44,141 nucleotides of DNA from Bordetella parapertussis (GTDB taxonomy: Bacteria > Pseudomonadota > Gammaproteobacteria > Burkholderiales > SG8-39): the NCBI GenBank assembly GCA_945861875.1, contig CAMAWC010000025.1, positions 1-44,141 on the forward strand, in the 5' to 3' direction. The notes beneath the pieces are model-generated. The model was not told where the DNA came from and did no database searches. It worked only from the letters and a program-made list of their open reading frames with translations. The position numbers and the translations under genes are program-made. Shown here piece by piece: positions 17,188 to 25,893 of the stretch. Within the stretch, counting starts at the first letter, position 1, and every line of letters begins with the position of its first letter.

Positions 17188-18180
17188 GTGAATAAACTGC
17201 GTATCAGTCTTGCATGTTGCGATTATGACCGCTGCCGCGCGATTTTCGACGGCCGCGCGCCAATCGAGGGTTGTGAAGTCGCCGCGGTGCCGATCGAACC
17301 CGAGGAGGCCTTTCACCGCGCCTTCAAGTTCGCCGAGTTTGATGTCTCCGAAATCTCCATGTCCAGCCACACGCTGATGACCTCGCGCGGCCAGAACGCC
17401 TATGTCGGCGTGCCGGCCTTTGTTTCGCGGTTGTTCCGCCACTCGGGCATTTATATTCGCACCGACCGCGGCATCAAGACACCGGCTGACCTCAAGGGAA
17501 AAACCATAGGCCTGCCCGAATACCAGATCACCGCCAATGTCTGGATACGCGGTGTGCTCGCCGATGAATACGGCGTCAAGCCAGAGGACGTGCACTGGCG
17601 CAACGGCGGACTCGAGGAACCGGGTCGCGAAGAGCGCGCGCCGCTCAAGTTGCCTGCGAACATTGACCTCAAGCCCATCCCGCACGACCGGACGCTGACC
17701 GACATGCTCGCCTCGGGCGAGATCGACGCGATGATCAGCGCGCGGGCGCCTTCCTGCTTCGCCCGCGGCGCACCGAATGTCGACCGCATGTTTCCCGACT
17801 ACAGAACCACCGAACAGGATTACTTCCGCCGTACCGGCATATTCCCGATCATGCACATCATCGGCATCCGGCGCGAACTGGCCGAGCGTGAACCCTGGCT
17901 GCCGGTGAGCGTGTTCAAGGCCTTTAACAAGGCCAAGGATTTGTGCATGTATGAACTGGGGCAGATCGGGCACCTCTTCAATACCCTGCCCTGGGGCGTG
18001 GCCGAATTCGAGGCGGCGAAAAAGCTCATGGGCGAGGACTATTGGAGCTACGGATTCAAGGCCAACGAGCACGTGATAGAGACATTTACGCGCTATCACC
18101 ACGAGCAGGGGCTGTCGGCGGAAAAGGTTGATCCGCGCGCGCTGTTCCACCCGGCGACGCTCGACCTGTCCAAGGTCTGA
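17188..18180 (+). CDS. 4,5-dihydroxyphthalate decarboxylase-like protein (periplasmic-binding-protein fold)
   Basis: This 330-residue protein resembles the family of Pht5/4,5-dihydroxyphthalate decarboxylase, which has the fold of a type-2 binding protein but no signal peptide. Typical stretches are LACCDYDRCRAI near the start, EISMSSHTLM, GIYIRTDRGIKTPADLKGKTIGLPEYQ (a long conserved stretch at about 91-117) and FPIMHIIGIRR. In characterised members it decarboxylates an ortho-dihydroxy aromatic acid; many relatives are uncharacterised. The start is GTG at 17188 after GGAAAGAA; no in-frame ATG gives a good fit. It lies between Bug5 and the FAD subunit of hydroxylase B. A cytoplasmic decarboxylation after ring hydroxylation is a reasonable guess. 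Confidence 0.82.
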   Translation: MNKLRISLACCDYDRCRAIFDGRAPIEGCEVAAVPIEPEEAFHRAFKFAEFDVSEISMSSHTLMTSRGQNAYVGVPAFVSRLFRHSGIYIRTDRGIKTPADLKGKTIGLPEYQITANVWIRGVLADEYGVKPEDVHWRNGGLEEPGREERAPLKLPANIDLKPIPHDRTLTDMLASGEIDAMISARAPSCFARGAPNVDRMFPDYRTTEQDYFRRTGIFPIMHIIGIRRELAEREPWLPVSVFKAFNKAKDLCMYELGQIGHLFNTLPWGVAEFEAAKKLMGEDYWSYGFKANEHVIETFTRYHHEQGLSAEKVDPRALFHPATLDLSKV

Positions 18181-18202
18181 GCGGCGCGTCTGACTGCCCG
18201 GG

Positions 18203-19081
18203 ATGAAGGCCGCACCGTTCCGTTATCACGCGCCGCGCAGCCTCGGGGAGGCGCTGGCACTGCTCGCCGGCTCGGCCAACGCGCGCGTGCTCGCCGGCGG
18301 CCAGTCACTGATGCCCATGCTCAACATGCGCGTGGTGGCGCCCGATGACCTGATCGACATCAACGAAATCCAAGGCCTCTCCTACATAAGGGACGAAAGC
18401 GGGGAAGAAGGCGGTGAAATCGCCATCGGCGCGATGACGCGCCAGCGCGAACTGGAGTTCTCGCCGCTGGTCGCCGCGCGCCTGCCGCTGATGGCCGAGG
18501 CGATCCGCTACGTCGGCCACCGCCAGACGCGCAACCGCGGCACCATTGGAGGCAGCATGTGCCAGCTCGACCCCTCGGCCGAGTTGCCGACCGTGGCGCG
18601 GGCTTACGATGCGGTGCTTGTCGCACGCAGCGCGCGTGGCGAGCGGCGCATCGCCATGGCTGATTTTCCCGCCGGCTACATGACGCCCTCGCTCGAAGCG
18701 GACGAGGTGCTGGTCGAGGTCCGCTTTGCCCCCTGGGCCATTCCGCACGGCACGGCATTCATAGAGTACGCGCGCCGTCACGGCGATTTTGCCGTTGTGT
18801 CGGCGGCGGCGATGCTGGCCCTTGACGCCGGCGGCAATATCGCGAGGCTCTCGGTCACGCTGGGCGGCGTCGGCGCCGCTCCGCTGCGCCTGGGTGAGAT
18901 CGAGCGCTTGCTTACCGGAAAAAAAGCGACGGTCGAGGCCTTTGCCACGGCTTGCGCACACGCCGGTGACATCGATGCGCTGGAGGACCCGCATTATCCG
19001 AAGTGGTACCGCCAGCGCCTCGCTGTCGCGCTGTCAAAGCGCGCCCTCACCGCCGCGCTCAAGCGTGCAAGCACGGTTTAG
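18203..19081 (+). CDS. FAD-binding medium subunit of molybdenum hydroxylase B
   Basis: This protein has 292 residues. The FAD motifs are AGGQSLMPMLNMRV at 31-44 and RNRGTIGGSMCQLDPSAELP near 109. The second motif has MCQLD where subunit A has LAHAD, so the two flavoproteins are clearly diverged. It is the first of three contiguous hydroxylase B genes (medium, small, large), 22 bases after the PhtD-like gene and 5 bases before the iron-sulfur gene. It is expected to be cytoplasmic and to relay electrons from the iron-sulfur subunit to a respiratory or soluble acceptor. Confidence 0.93.
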   Translation: MKAAPFRYHAPRSLGEALALLAGSANARVLAGGQSLMPMLNMRVVAPDDLIDINEIQGLSYIRDESGEEGGEIAIGAMTRQRELEFSPLVAARLPLMAEAIRYVGHRQTRNRGTIGGSMCQLDPSAELPTVARAYDAVLVARSARGERRIAMADFPAGYMTPSLEADEVLVEVRFAPWAIPHGTAFIEYARRHGDFAVVSAAAMLALDAGGNIARLSVTLGGVGAAPLRLGEIERLLTGKKATVEAFATACAHAGDIDALEDPHYPKWYRQRLAVALSKRALTAALKRASTV

Positions 19082-19086
19082 GTGAC

Positions 19087-19581
19087 ATGGACATTCGCGA
19101 TATCAAAGTAAATGTCAACGGTGTCGAACACGCTTGCAGCGTGGAGACCCGCGTCAACCTCGCCGATTTCCTGCGCCACGAGCTGGGCCTGACGGGCACC
19201 CACGTCGGCTGCGAGCACGGCGTGTGCGGCGCCTGCACCGTGCTGGTTGACGGCCACTCGGTGCGCGCCTGCCTGATGCTTGCCGCCCAGGCCGATGGCA
19301 AGAAAGTGGTGACGGTCGAGGGACTCACACCGGAAGGCGGGCTCTCGCCGCTGCAACAATCATTCTGGGACAAACACGGCCTGCAATGCGGCTATTGCAC
19401 GCCCGGCGTGCTGGTCTCGCTTACCGAGCTGCTTGAAACAAACGCGTCGCCCACCGAGGCCGAGGTGCGCGAAGTGCTCTCCGGCCATTTGTGTCGTTGC
19501 ACCGGATACCAGAACATCGTCGCCGCGGCGATGGACGCGGCTGTGCAGCTCAGGGCCGGCAAAGCCGGGAAGGCGAAATGA
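19087..19581 (+). CDS. [2Fe-2S] small subunit of molybdenum hydroxylase B
   Basis: This protein of 164 residues has all eight cluster ligands. Cys42, 47, 50 and 62 form the ferredoxin-like cluster (CEHGVCGAC), and Cys101, 104, 136 and 138 form the second cluster (CGYCTPG, CRCTGY). The start at 19087 (MDIRDIKVNVNG) gives the normal N-terminal strand; the earlier in-frame ATG lies inside the FAD gene. Its stop overlaps the large-subunit start in an ATGA junction, which suggests translational coupling. Confidence 0.95.
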   Translation: MDIRDIKVNVNGVEHACSVETRVNLADFLRHELGLTGTHVGCEHGVCGACTVLVDGHSVRACLMLAAQADGKKVVTVEGLTPEGGLSPLQQSFWDKHGLQCGYCTPGVLVSLTELLETNASPTEAEVREVLSGHLCRCTGYQNIVAAAMDAAVQLRAGKAGKAK

Positions 19582-21932
19582 GCCTTGGCGCCGAAAAGGC
19601 TGCGCCACTGCGCGTGGTCGGCACCCGCGCCCGCCGTGTCGAGGATCCGGCGCTGCTCGCCGGCCGCGGGCGTTTTGTCGATGATGTGCGTGTCGAGGGG
19701 GTGCTGCACGCGGCCTTCCTGCGCAGCCCGCACGCGCACGCGCGTATTGTTTCCATCGACACAAGCGCCGCGCGTGCCCTGCCCGGCATCCAGGCGGTGT
19801 TCACCGCGCATGACATCCTGCCCGCGCTCTCGCGTCTGCGCATGCCGCTGGGTTTCCCGACCAAGGCGTTGCCCGGGAACATCACGCCCTTTGTGCTTTG
19901 TCCCGAGGAGGTCTGCTATGTCGGCGAAGCGCTGGCGATGGTCGTCGCCGATTCGCGGCATGTTGCCGAGGACGCCGTCGCGTTGATAGCAGTCGATTAC
20001 GAGGATCTTCCGGTATTAGCCGACTGCCGCGAGGCGCTCAATCCCGCCGCGCCAAAAGTGCGCCTCGAGGCGGCCGACAATGTGTTGACGCGTTTCACCA
20101 TAGCTTATGGCGATACGGCCGGCGTGTTTGCCAGGGCGGCGCATGTTTTCAGCGAGTCGCTGAGCACGCATCGCGGCGGAGCCCACCCGATCGAGGGCCG
20201 CGGCGCGGTGGCGCAATTCGACCAGACCGGCGCGCTCACCATCTGGTCTTCGACACAGATGTCGCACGACCTCAAGTTCATGCTCGCCGACATGCTTGAC
20301 CTCGCCGAGGACCGCATTCGCGTCATCGCACCCGATGTGGGCGGCGGTTTTGGCGCCAAATTCGTGATTTATCCCGAGGAGATCGCCGTCGCCGCCGCGG
20401 CGCGCCTAACCGGACGACCGGTGAAATGGATAGAGGACCGCGGCGAACATTTCATTGCCTCCATCCAGGAACGCGAACAATACTGGGACGTCGAGATTGC
20501 CGCCGACGCGGGCGGAAAAATCCTCGGCCTGCGCGGTCGCATGATCCACGATCAGGGCGCCTACACGCCGCAGGGCATCAACTGTCCGTATAACGCCTCG
20601 ACGGCGGTGACCGGCCCGTACAAGGTGCCTGCCTATTCGCTCGATGTGTTTGTGGCGCAGACCAACAAGGTGCCGACCATTCCGGTGCGCGGCGCCGGCT
20701 ATCCCGAGGCGGCCTTTGTCATCGAACGGATGGTTGATCGCATTGCGCTCGAACTCGGTATCGATCGCGCCGAGGTGCGGCTGCGCAACCTTGTGCCGGC
20801 CGCCGAAATGCCCTATGAGAAGCCGCTGAAGATCCGCGCCGGCGTGCCGGTGATTCTCGACAGCGGCGACTACCCGGCCTGCCAGAAAAAAGTTCTCGAT
20901 GCCATCGACTACGCCGGCTTTCGCGCGCGCCAGGCGGCGGCGCGCAAGCAGGGCCGCCATATTGGCCTCGGATTTGCCCACGGAGTCAAAGGCACCGGCC
21001 GCGGCCCCTTTGAGTCGGGGACTGTGCGCGTGTCGCCCTCCGGACGCATTTCGGTCTATACCGGCGCGCTGGCCATGGGCCAGGGCCTGCACACCGCACT
21101 GGCGCAAATCTGCGCCGAGCAACTCGGTGTTGGCGAAGGCGACATCGATGTGATTTCCGGCGACACCAGCTATGTGTCGCTGGGCCTTGGCGGATTTGCC
21201 AGCCGCCAGACGGTGACCGCCGGCTCGTCGGTGCACCTTGCCGCAATCGCGGTGCGCGACAAGGCGATCAAGCTGGGCGCGCAAATGCTCGAGGCGGCTG
21301 AAGTCGACCTGGAGCTGCGCGACGGGAGTGTCTTCGTCAAGGGCACCGACTGCGCGGTGGCGCTGTCCGAAGTCGCGCGTGTGCTGCGCGGCGTGCCAGG
21401 CTATGCCCTGCCGCCGGGCATGGAGGCCGGACTTGAGGCGAGTTTTCACTGGCGCACCGAAGTGCTGGCCTACGCGCATTCCTTTCACGCCTGCGAGGTC
21501 GAGGTCGACGTGGAGACCGGCAACGTCCGGATACTGCGCTACGTCGCGCTGCAGGACAGCGGCCGGCTGATCAACCCGATGATTGTCGAGGGCCAGATCC
21601 ACGGCGGCATTACCCACGGCATCGGCAACGCGCTGTTCGAGTTCATGGGCTACGACAGTGAAGGACAGCCATATACCGCCACCTTTGCCGATTACCTGCT
21701 TCCGGCGGCGGTCGAAGTGCCGAAATTTGAAATCCTGTTCCACGAAAGTCCGTCGCCGCTGAACCCGCTGGGCGTAAAGGGTGTGGGCGAGGGCGGCACG
21801 GTTCCCGTCGCCCCGACCATCATGTCGGCGATCGACGATGCGCTCATACCCTGGGGTGTGCGTGTGACTGCCGCGCCCATCTCACCGGTGCGCCTGCTCG
21901 AATTGATCGAGGCGGGCGCGCACCAGGCCTGA
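19578..21932 (+). CDS. Molybdopterin-binding large subunit of molybdenum hydroxylase B (L3)
   Basis: This protein of 784 residues has the family layout: a hammerhead domain with VGTRARRVEDPALLAGRG, VGGGFGAKF near 253, VRGAGYPEA near 370, and the catalytic Glu in GVGEGG (about 738). The RGAGYPEA loop is close to the AYRGAGR loop of the uncharacterised type II CoxL-like group. L1 and L2 instead have RAPGR, so L3 probably acts on a different substrate. It is not a CO dehydrogenase, because the Cys-containing AYxCSFR loop is absent. It overlaps the iron-sulfur gene by four bases and ends the operon; the efflux genes start 81 bases later. Confidence 0.93.
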   Translation: MSLGAEKAAPLRVVGTRARRVEDPALLAGRGRFVDDVRVEGVLHAAFLRSPHAHARIVSIDTSAARALPGIQAVFTAHDILPALSRLRMPLGFPTKALPGNITPFVLCPEEVCYVGEALAMVVADSRHVAEDAVALIAVDYEDLPVLADCREALNPAAPKVRLEAADNVLTRFTIAYGDTAGVFARAAHVFSESLSTHRGGAHPIEGRGAVAQFDQTGALTIWSSTQMSHDLKFMLADMLDLAEDRIRVIAPDVGGGFGAKFVIYPEEIAVAAAARLTGRPVKWIEDRGEHFIASIQEREQYWDVEIAADAGGKILGLRGRMIHDQGAYTPQGINCPYNASTAVTGPYKVPAYSLDVFVAQTNKVPTIPVRGAGYPEAAFVIERMVDRIALELGIDRAEVRLRNLVPAAEMPYEKPLKIRAGVPVILDSGDYPACQKKVLDAIDYAGFRARQAAARKQGRHIGLGFAHGVKGTGRGPFESGTVRVSPSGRISVYTGALAMGQGLHTALAQICAEQLGVGEGDIDVISGDTSYVSLGLGGFASRQTVTAGSSVHLAAIAVRDKAIKLGAQMLEAAEVDLELRDGSVFVKGTDCAVALSEVARVLRGVPGYALPPGMEAGLEASFHWRTEVLAYAHSFHACEVEVDVETGNVRILRYVALQDSGRLINPMIVEGQIHGGITHGIGNALFEFMGYDSEGQPYTATFADYLLPAAVEVPKFEILFHESPSPLNPLGVKGVGEGGTVPVAPTIMSAIDDALIPWGVRVTAAPISPVRLLELIEAGAHQA

Positions 21933-22013
21933 TCGCGCCCGGGGGCTTACCGGCGGAGCCAAAAACGCCTGCTGTAGAATAGGGTCACATATTCGCAGTC
22001 GGCCCATCGTGCA

Positions 22014-23216
22014 ATGCTCTCCCGCAAGAATATCCTCGTTCTCATCGTTCTCATCGCCGCCGTTGCCGCGGCGTTTGCCGTCTGGAAAAAAGCGCAGGGC
22101 CCGGTGGTCGAGGTGGTGTCGATGCAGGCCGGACCCTTCGAGCATTCGATCGTTGTCAGCGGCCGGGTGCAGGCGCCGAACCGCATCGAAATCGGTTCTG
22201 TAGTCACCGGCCGGGTCGAGGCGGTGCTGGTCGAAGAAGGCGCGATCGTCACTGCCGGCCAGAAACTGATCCAGCTCGAAACGGGCGAACTCAAGGCCGC
22301 ACTTGAGCAGGCGCGCACCGCCGAGGCGAGCGCCCAGGCGCGCATCGCCACCGTGCGCGACCTCAGCCTGCCGCAATCGAACGACGCGGTGAAGCAGGCC
22401 GAGGCGCAACTGCAGTTTGCCGAAGACGAATACCGCCGCAATCGCGATATCCGCGACAAGGGCTTTATCAGTGAGGCGCGCCTGCAGGACGTGGAACGCC
22501 TGCGTACCGTCGCCGCCAGCCAGCTCGCGTCGGCGCGTACCCAGGCGCGGGCGCAGGGGGCGAGCGGGGTCGCGGCGCAGGAAGCCGGGTTGCGCGCCCA
22601 GGAGGCGCGTGCCGCACGCGAACTGGCCGAATCGAAACTGGCGCAAACGACCATACGCGCGTCATTGCCGGGGACGGTGTTGGTGCGGTCGGTCGAGCCG
22701 GGCGACATCGTCAGTCCGGGCAAGCGCCTGCTGACCGTTAATTCGAGCAGTGAGACGCGCCTCACCGCGCAGATCGACGAAAAAAACCTGCCTTACCTGA
22801 AAGTCGGGCAGGCGGCGTTAGCCTCCAGCGAGGCTTTCCCGGAACGCAAATTCAAGGCCGAGCTCTACTACATCAGCCCGGGCGTCGACATTACGCGCGG
22901 TTCGGTCGAAGCGCGCTTTCGCGTGAGGCAACCGCCCGACTACCTGCGCGCCGATATGACCGTTTCCATCGACATCGGCGCCGGACGCAAGGAGCGCGCG
23001 CTCACGGTCCCCGCGGTCGCGGTGCGAGAAGCCGACGGTGCCAATGCCGTCCAGGTGGTGCGCGAGGGCAGCGTGCAAACGGTTAAGGTGGAAATCGGCA
23101 TCCGCACCGGCAGCCGCTTTGAGATCACCTCCGGACTTGCCGAGGGTGACAAGGTCCTGCTGACGCGTGACATCGATGACGGTAGCCGCGTACGCGCCGT
23201 GGAAGTCCGGCGTTAG
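22014..23216 (+). CDS. Membrane-fusion (periplasmic adaptor) protein of an ABC export system
   Basis: This protein of 400 residues starts with a single N-terminal membrane anchor (about residues 6-24, ILVLIVLIAAVAAAFAVW). A lipoyl-like half follows (SGRVQAPNRIEIGSVVTGRV, then VLVEEGAIVTAGQKLIQLE). An Ala/Gln/Glu-rich coiled coil occupies about 85-215, then the second lipoyl half (ASLPGTVLVRSVEPGDIVSPG), the beta-barrel and the membrane-proximal domain. It is the HlyD/MacA type that links an inner-membrane ABC pump to an outer-membrane channel. No outer-membrane channel gene is in the window. It is followed by the permease after 11 bases. The ribosome-binding site is weak. Confidence 0.92.
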   Translation: MLSRKNILVLIVLIAAVAAAFAVWKKAQGPVVEVVSMQAGPFEHSIVVSGRVQAPNRIEIGSVVTGRVEAVLVEEGAIVTAGQKLIQLETGELKAALEQARTAEASAQARIATVRDLSLPQSNDAVKQAEAQLQFAEDEYRRNRDIRDKGFISEARLQDVERLRTVAASQLASARTQARAQGASGVAAQEAGLRAQEARAARELAESKLAQTTIRASLPGTVLVRSVEPGDIVSPGKRLLTVNSSSETRLTAQIDEKNLPYLKVGQAALASSEAFPERKFKAELYYISPGVDITRGSVEARFRVRQPPDYLRADMTVSIDIGAGRKERALTVPAVAVREADGANAVQVVREGSVQTVKVEIGIRTGSRFEITSGLAEGDKVLLTRDIDDGSRVRAVEVRR

Positions 23217-23227
23217 CGGCCGCAGCC

Positions 23228-24442
23228 ATGGGTTTTGAATGGAAGGTTGCGCTGCGCTTCCTGCGCGAGGGCGGCATGCAGACGCTGATGATAGTGACCG
23301 GCACCACCATCGGCATCGCCGTTATCGTGTTCATTACCGGCTTTCTTGGCGACCTGCAGCGCGACCTGATCAAGCGCACACTTGGCGTGCAGGCACATAT
23401 CGTCATCCGGCCGGTCGAGGAGGTGGCGCGGCCACTGCGCGATACGCCGGCCGCCACCTCCCTGCCGCAAGTGCAGTCGCGCGCGCAACGCCTGCGCTCG
23501 GTCGACCAGTGGCAGGCGATGCTGCCGGTACTCGCCGCCACGCCCGGCATCAGGGCCGTTTCGCCGATCGCCGCGGGGCCGGGCATCATCACCCGCGGCG
23601 ACGCCAACAAGACGGTCACCATCATGGGCATCGTTCCGGTCGCATATATCGGCGTAACGCGCTTTGATGAAAAAATCGTCGCCGGCGACCTGCGCCTGGA
23701 TCCGGGCGACGTGATTATCGGCACCGACATGGCCAAGGACCTTGGCGTGGGCGTCGGCGACAAGGTGCGTCTGTCGACGCCGACCGCGCCGGCGGAGGCC
23801 TACCAGGTGCGCGGCATCTACGACCTTGGCATACGCAACTTCAACCGCGCCTACGCCTATGTCGGCCTTGCACCGGCACAAGCCATGCACGCCCTGCCAG
23901 GCGGAGTATCCAGTCTGGAAATTTCAGTCGATGACCTCTTTGGCGCGGAGAAGCTTGCCGCGCGCCTGCGCTTCACGGTGCCGCATGAAGTCGAGAGCTG
24001 GATGAGTTCCAATCCGCAACTGCTTGCCGGCCTGAACAATCAGACGGTCATGACGACCCTGATCCGTTTTTTCCTCGGGCTGGTGGTGGCGATCGGCGTC
24101 TCCAGCGTGCTGGTTGTCGCGGTGGTGCAAAAAACCAAGGAAATCGGCATCCTGCGCGCCATGGGCGCATCGTGCGCCCGCATCATGCGGGTGTTCCTGC
24201 TGCAAGGGGCGATGATCGGCGCGAGCGGCGCGGTCCTCGGCAGCGCCGCCGGCTATGGGTTGACCTTTGTCATGAGCAACTTCATCCGCTCCTCGGACGG
24301 CGCGCGCCTGTTCTCGGCGCGGATTGACACGGAGTTGTACCTCTACACCTTGCTCGCCGCGGTTGTGCTCGGTCTGGTTGCGGCGGTGATGCCGGCGCAA
24401 CGCGCCGCCCACCTCGACCCGGCGCAGGCGATCCGCATATGA
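23228..24442 (+). CDS. ABC transporter permease of the MacB/LolC (FtsX) type
   Basis: This protein of 404 residues has one N-terminal membrane helix (about 20-40, [21 protein letters not shown]). A large periplasmic MacB-type domain follows (about 45-270), then three C-terminal helices of the FtsX domain ([39 protein letters not shown] and [17 protein letters not shown]). The cytoplasmic [14 protein letters not shown] coupling motif is present. Unlike MacB itself it has no fused ATPase; that is encoded by the next gene, as in LolCDE or DevBCA systems. It overlaps the ATPase gene by ATGA. Substrate is unknown; efflux of a pathway intermediate or a lipid-like compound is possible. Confidence 0.92.
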   Translation: MGFEWKVALRFLREGGMQTLMIVTGTTIGIAVIVFITGFLGDLQRDLIKRTLGVQAHIVIRPVEEVARPLRDTPAATSLPQVQSRAQRLRSVDQWQAMLPVLAATPGIRAVSPIAAGPGIITRGDANKTVTIMGIVPVAYIGVTRFDEKIVAGDLRLDPGDVIIGTDMAKDLGVGVGDKVRLSTPTAPAEAYQVRGIYDLGIRNFNRAYAYVGLAPAQAMHALPGGVSSLEISVDDLFGAEKLAARLRFTVPHEVESWMSSNPQLLAGLNNQTVMTTLIRFFLGLVVAIGVSSVLVVAVVQKTKEIGILRAMGASCARIMRVFLLQGAMIGASGAVLGSAAGYGLTFVMSNFIRSSDGARLFSARIDTELYLYTLLAAVVLGLVAAVMPAQRAAHLDPAQAIRI

Positions 24443-25146
24443 ACGCGCCCGTCATCGAGCTTGCCGGCATCCGCAAGACCTATAACGAAGGCACCGCCGT
24501 CGCGGCCGAGGTCTTGCACGGTATCAATATCACGGTGCGTGCCGGCGAGTTCGCCTGCCTGATCGGCCCCTCCGGTTCGGGCAAGAGCACGCTGCTCAAC
24601 CTGATCGGGCTGCTGGAGCGGCCCACGGCGGGCGCCTACCTGCTCAAGGGGCGCGCCATCGAGGAGGCCGACGATGACGAGCGCACCCGGGCGCGGCTCG
24701 AGACGCTGGGCTTTGTGTTCCAGTTCCACCATTTGCTGCCGGCGTTTTCCGCGCTTGAGAATGTGATGCTGCCCGGGCTCATGCGCGACGGCAGCTTTAC
24801 CCGGGAACAACGCGCCAACGCAAAGCAAATGCTTGCCGCCGTGGGCCTTGCCGACGCCATGGACAAGCCGCCGCGGGAGTTGTCTGGCGGCATGCAGCAG
24901 CGCGTGGCGATCGCCCGCGCACTGGCGCTTGCGCCCGACCTGGTCCTCGCCGACGAGCCCACCGGCAACCTGGACACGCATACCGCCGACGATGTGTTTG
25001 CGCTGATGCGCCGGTTCAACGAAACCAAGGGCACGGCCTTCCTGCTCGTCACCCACGATCCGCGGCTGGCTGCGCGCTGCGACCGTGTGATCGAGCTGCG
25101 TGACGGCAAGGTCGTCGGCGACGCGGCAAACGCGCGCGCAGGCTAG
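24439..25146 (+). CDS. ABC transporter ATP-binding protein (LolD/MacB-type)
   Basis: This protein of 235 residues has Walker [10 protein letters not shown] at about 46-54, the Q-loop in [10 protein letters not shown], signature [15 protein letters not shown] and Walker [13 protein letters not shown], followed by the switch His in VTHDPRLA. It powers the adjacent permease from the cytoplasm. The start codon overlaps the permease stop, so the two are translationally coupled. The pattern (adaptor, permease, ATPase) matches three-gene export systems rather than importers. It converges on the minus-strand racemase gene, with 9 bases between stops. Confidence 0.94.
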   Translation: MNAPVIELAGIRKTYNEGTAVAAEVLHGINITVRAGEFACLIGPSGSGKSTLLNLIGLLERPTAGAYLLKGRAIEEADDDERTRARLETLGFVFQFHHLLPAFSALENVMLPGLMRDGSFTREQRANAKQMLAAVGLADAMDKPPRELSGGMQQRVAIARALALAPDLVLADEPTGNLDTHTADDVFALMRRFNETKGTAFLLVTHDPRLAARCDRVIELRDGKVVGDAANARAG

Positions 25147-25155
25147 GCGCCGGCG

Positions 25156-25893
25156 TCAGCGCATAAAGCCGGGGGGAGGACCGCCCCAGGCTTTGGCAAG
25201 CGGCGCAGCGTAACTGTTTCGTTTGCTGGTGCGAAGGCCGAGGGCGGCCAGACCCTCGGCCAGCTTTACCGCCGCGGCGACGCCGTCAATCACCGGAACC
25301 CCGTGGGCCTGGGACAGGCGTTTGGCAAGGTCGGTCATGCCGGCGCAACCCAGGACGATGGCTTCGGCGCGGTCTTCTAGCAGGGCGGCGCGCACTTCGT
25401 CATTGATGCGGGCGTAGGCGCTGGAACCGGAATCTTCCAAAGCCAGCACCGGCACTTCGGCCGCCCTGACACGCGCACAGCGGGCGGCAAGACCGTATTT
25501 GTGCAGGTTGTGTTCGATCGCCGCGACCGAGCGCGACAGCGTGGTAATAACGCTGAATCGGGCGCCCAGAAGCGATGCCATGTGGCAGGCGGCCTCGCCT
25601 ATTCCCACTACGGGTGCATCGAGCAAGGCACGCGCGGCATCCAGGCCGGTGTCGTCAAAACAGGCAATGACAAAGCCGCCTATGTCCGGGTCGGCCTGCT
25701 GGCATTGGAACATGAGCTCAAGCATGCCGGGGACGGCCATGGCCTCGTCCACATAACCTTCGATCGAGGCCGGACCGACAACGGGGTTTAGCGCGTCTAT
25801 GGTCGTGCCGGCGTTGGCGACGGCGCGCGCGGTGACGCCAATCTTCGCGGTCATGGAAGCCGTGGTGTTGGGATTGACGACAACTATCTTCAT
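25156..25893 (-). CDS. Asp/Glu/hydantoin racemase-family protein
   Basis: This protein of 245 residues begins MKIVVVNPNTTASMT, the standard opening of hydantoin and Asp/Glu racemases. Two catalytic cysteines are visible: Cys78 in IACFDDTG and Cys183 in LGCAGM. The family interconverts D and L forms of 5-substituted hydantoins, allantoin or acidic amino acids through two-base proton exchange. The start at 25893 overlaps the stop of the upstream ATPase gene (ATGA). It ends the dipeptide-transporter operon and probably processes a transported compound together with the N-carbamoyl hydrolase at 31606. The ligand could be a hydantoin, allantoin or a ureido acid. Confidence 0.88.
   Translation of the reverse strand: MKIVVVNPNTTASMTAKIGVTARAVANAGTTIDALNPVVGPASIEGYVDEAMAVPGMLELMFQCQQADPDIGGFVIACFDDTGLDAARALLDAPVVGIGEAACHMASLLGARFSVITTLSRSVAAIEHNLHKYGLAARCARVRAAEVPVLALEDSGSSAYARINDEVRAALLEDRAEAIVLGCAGMTDLAKRLSQAHGVPVIDGVAAAVKLAEGLAALGLRTSKRNSYAAPLAKAWGGPPPGFMR

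Noticed and set aside
4954..21932. Aerobic carbon monoxide dehydrogenase (coxMSL)
   Set aside because: Subunit order fits, but none of the three large subunits has the AYxCSFR loop of true CO dehydrogenase. The loops are RAPGR or RGAGYPEA.
21947..21980. A sigma-70 promoter for the export pump (TAGAAT at 21975)
   Set aside because: The -10-like hexamer is good, but no -35 hexamer lies at a suitable distance; TTACCG is 22 bases away.
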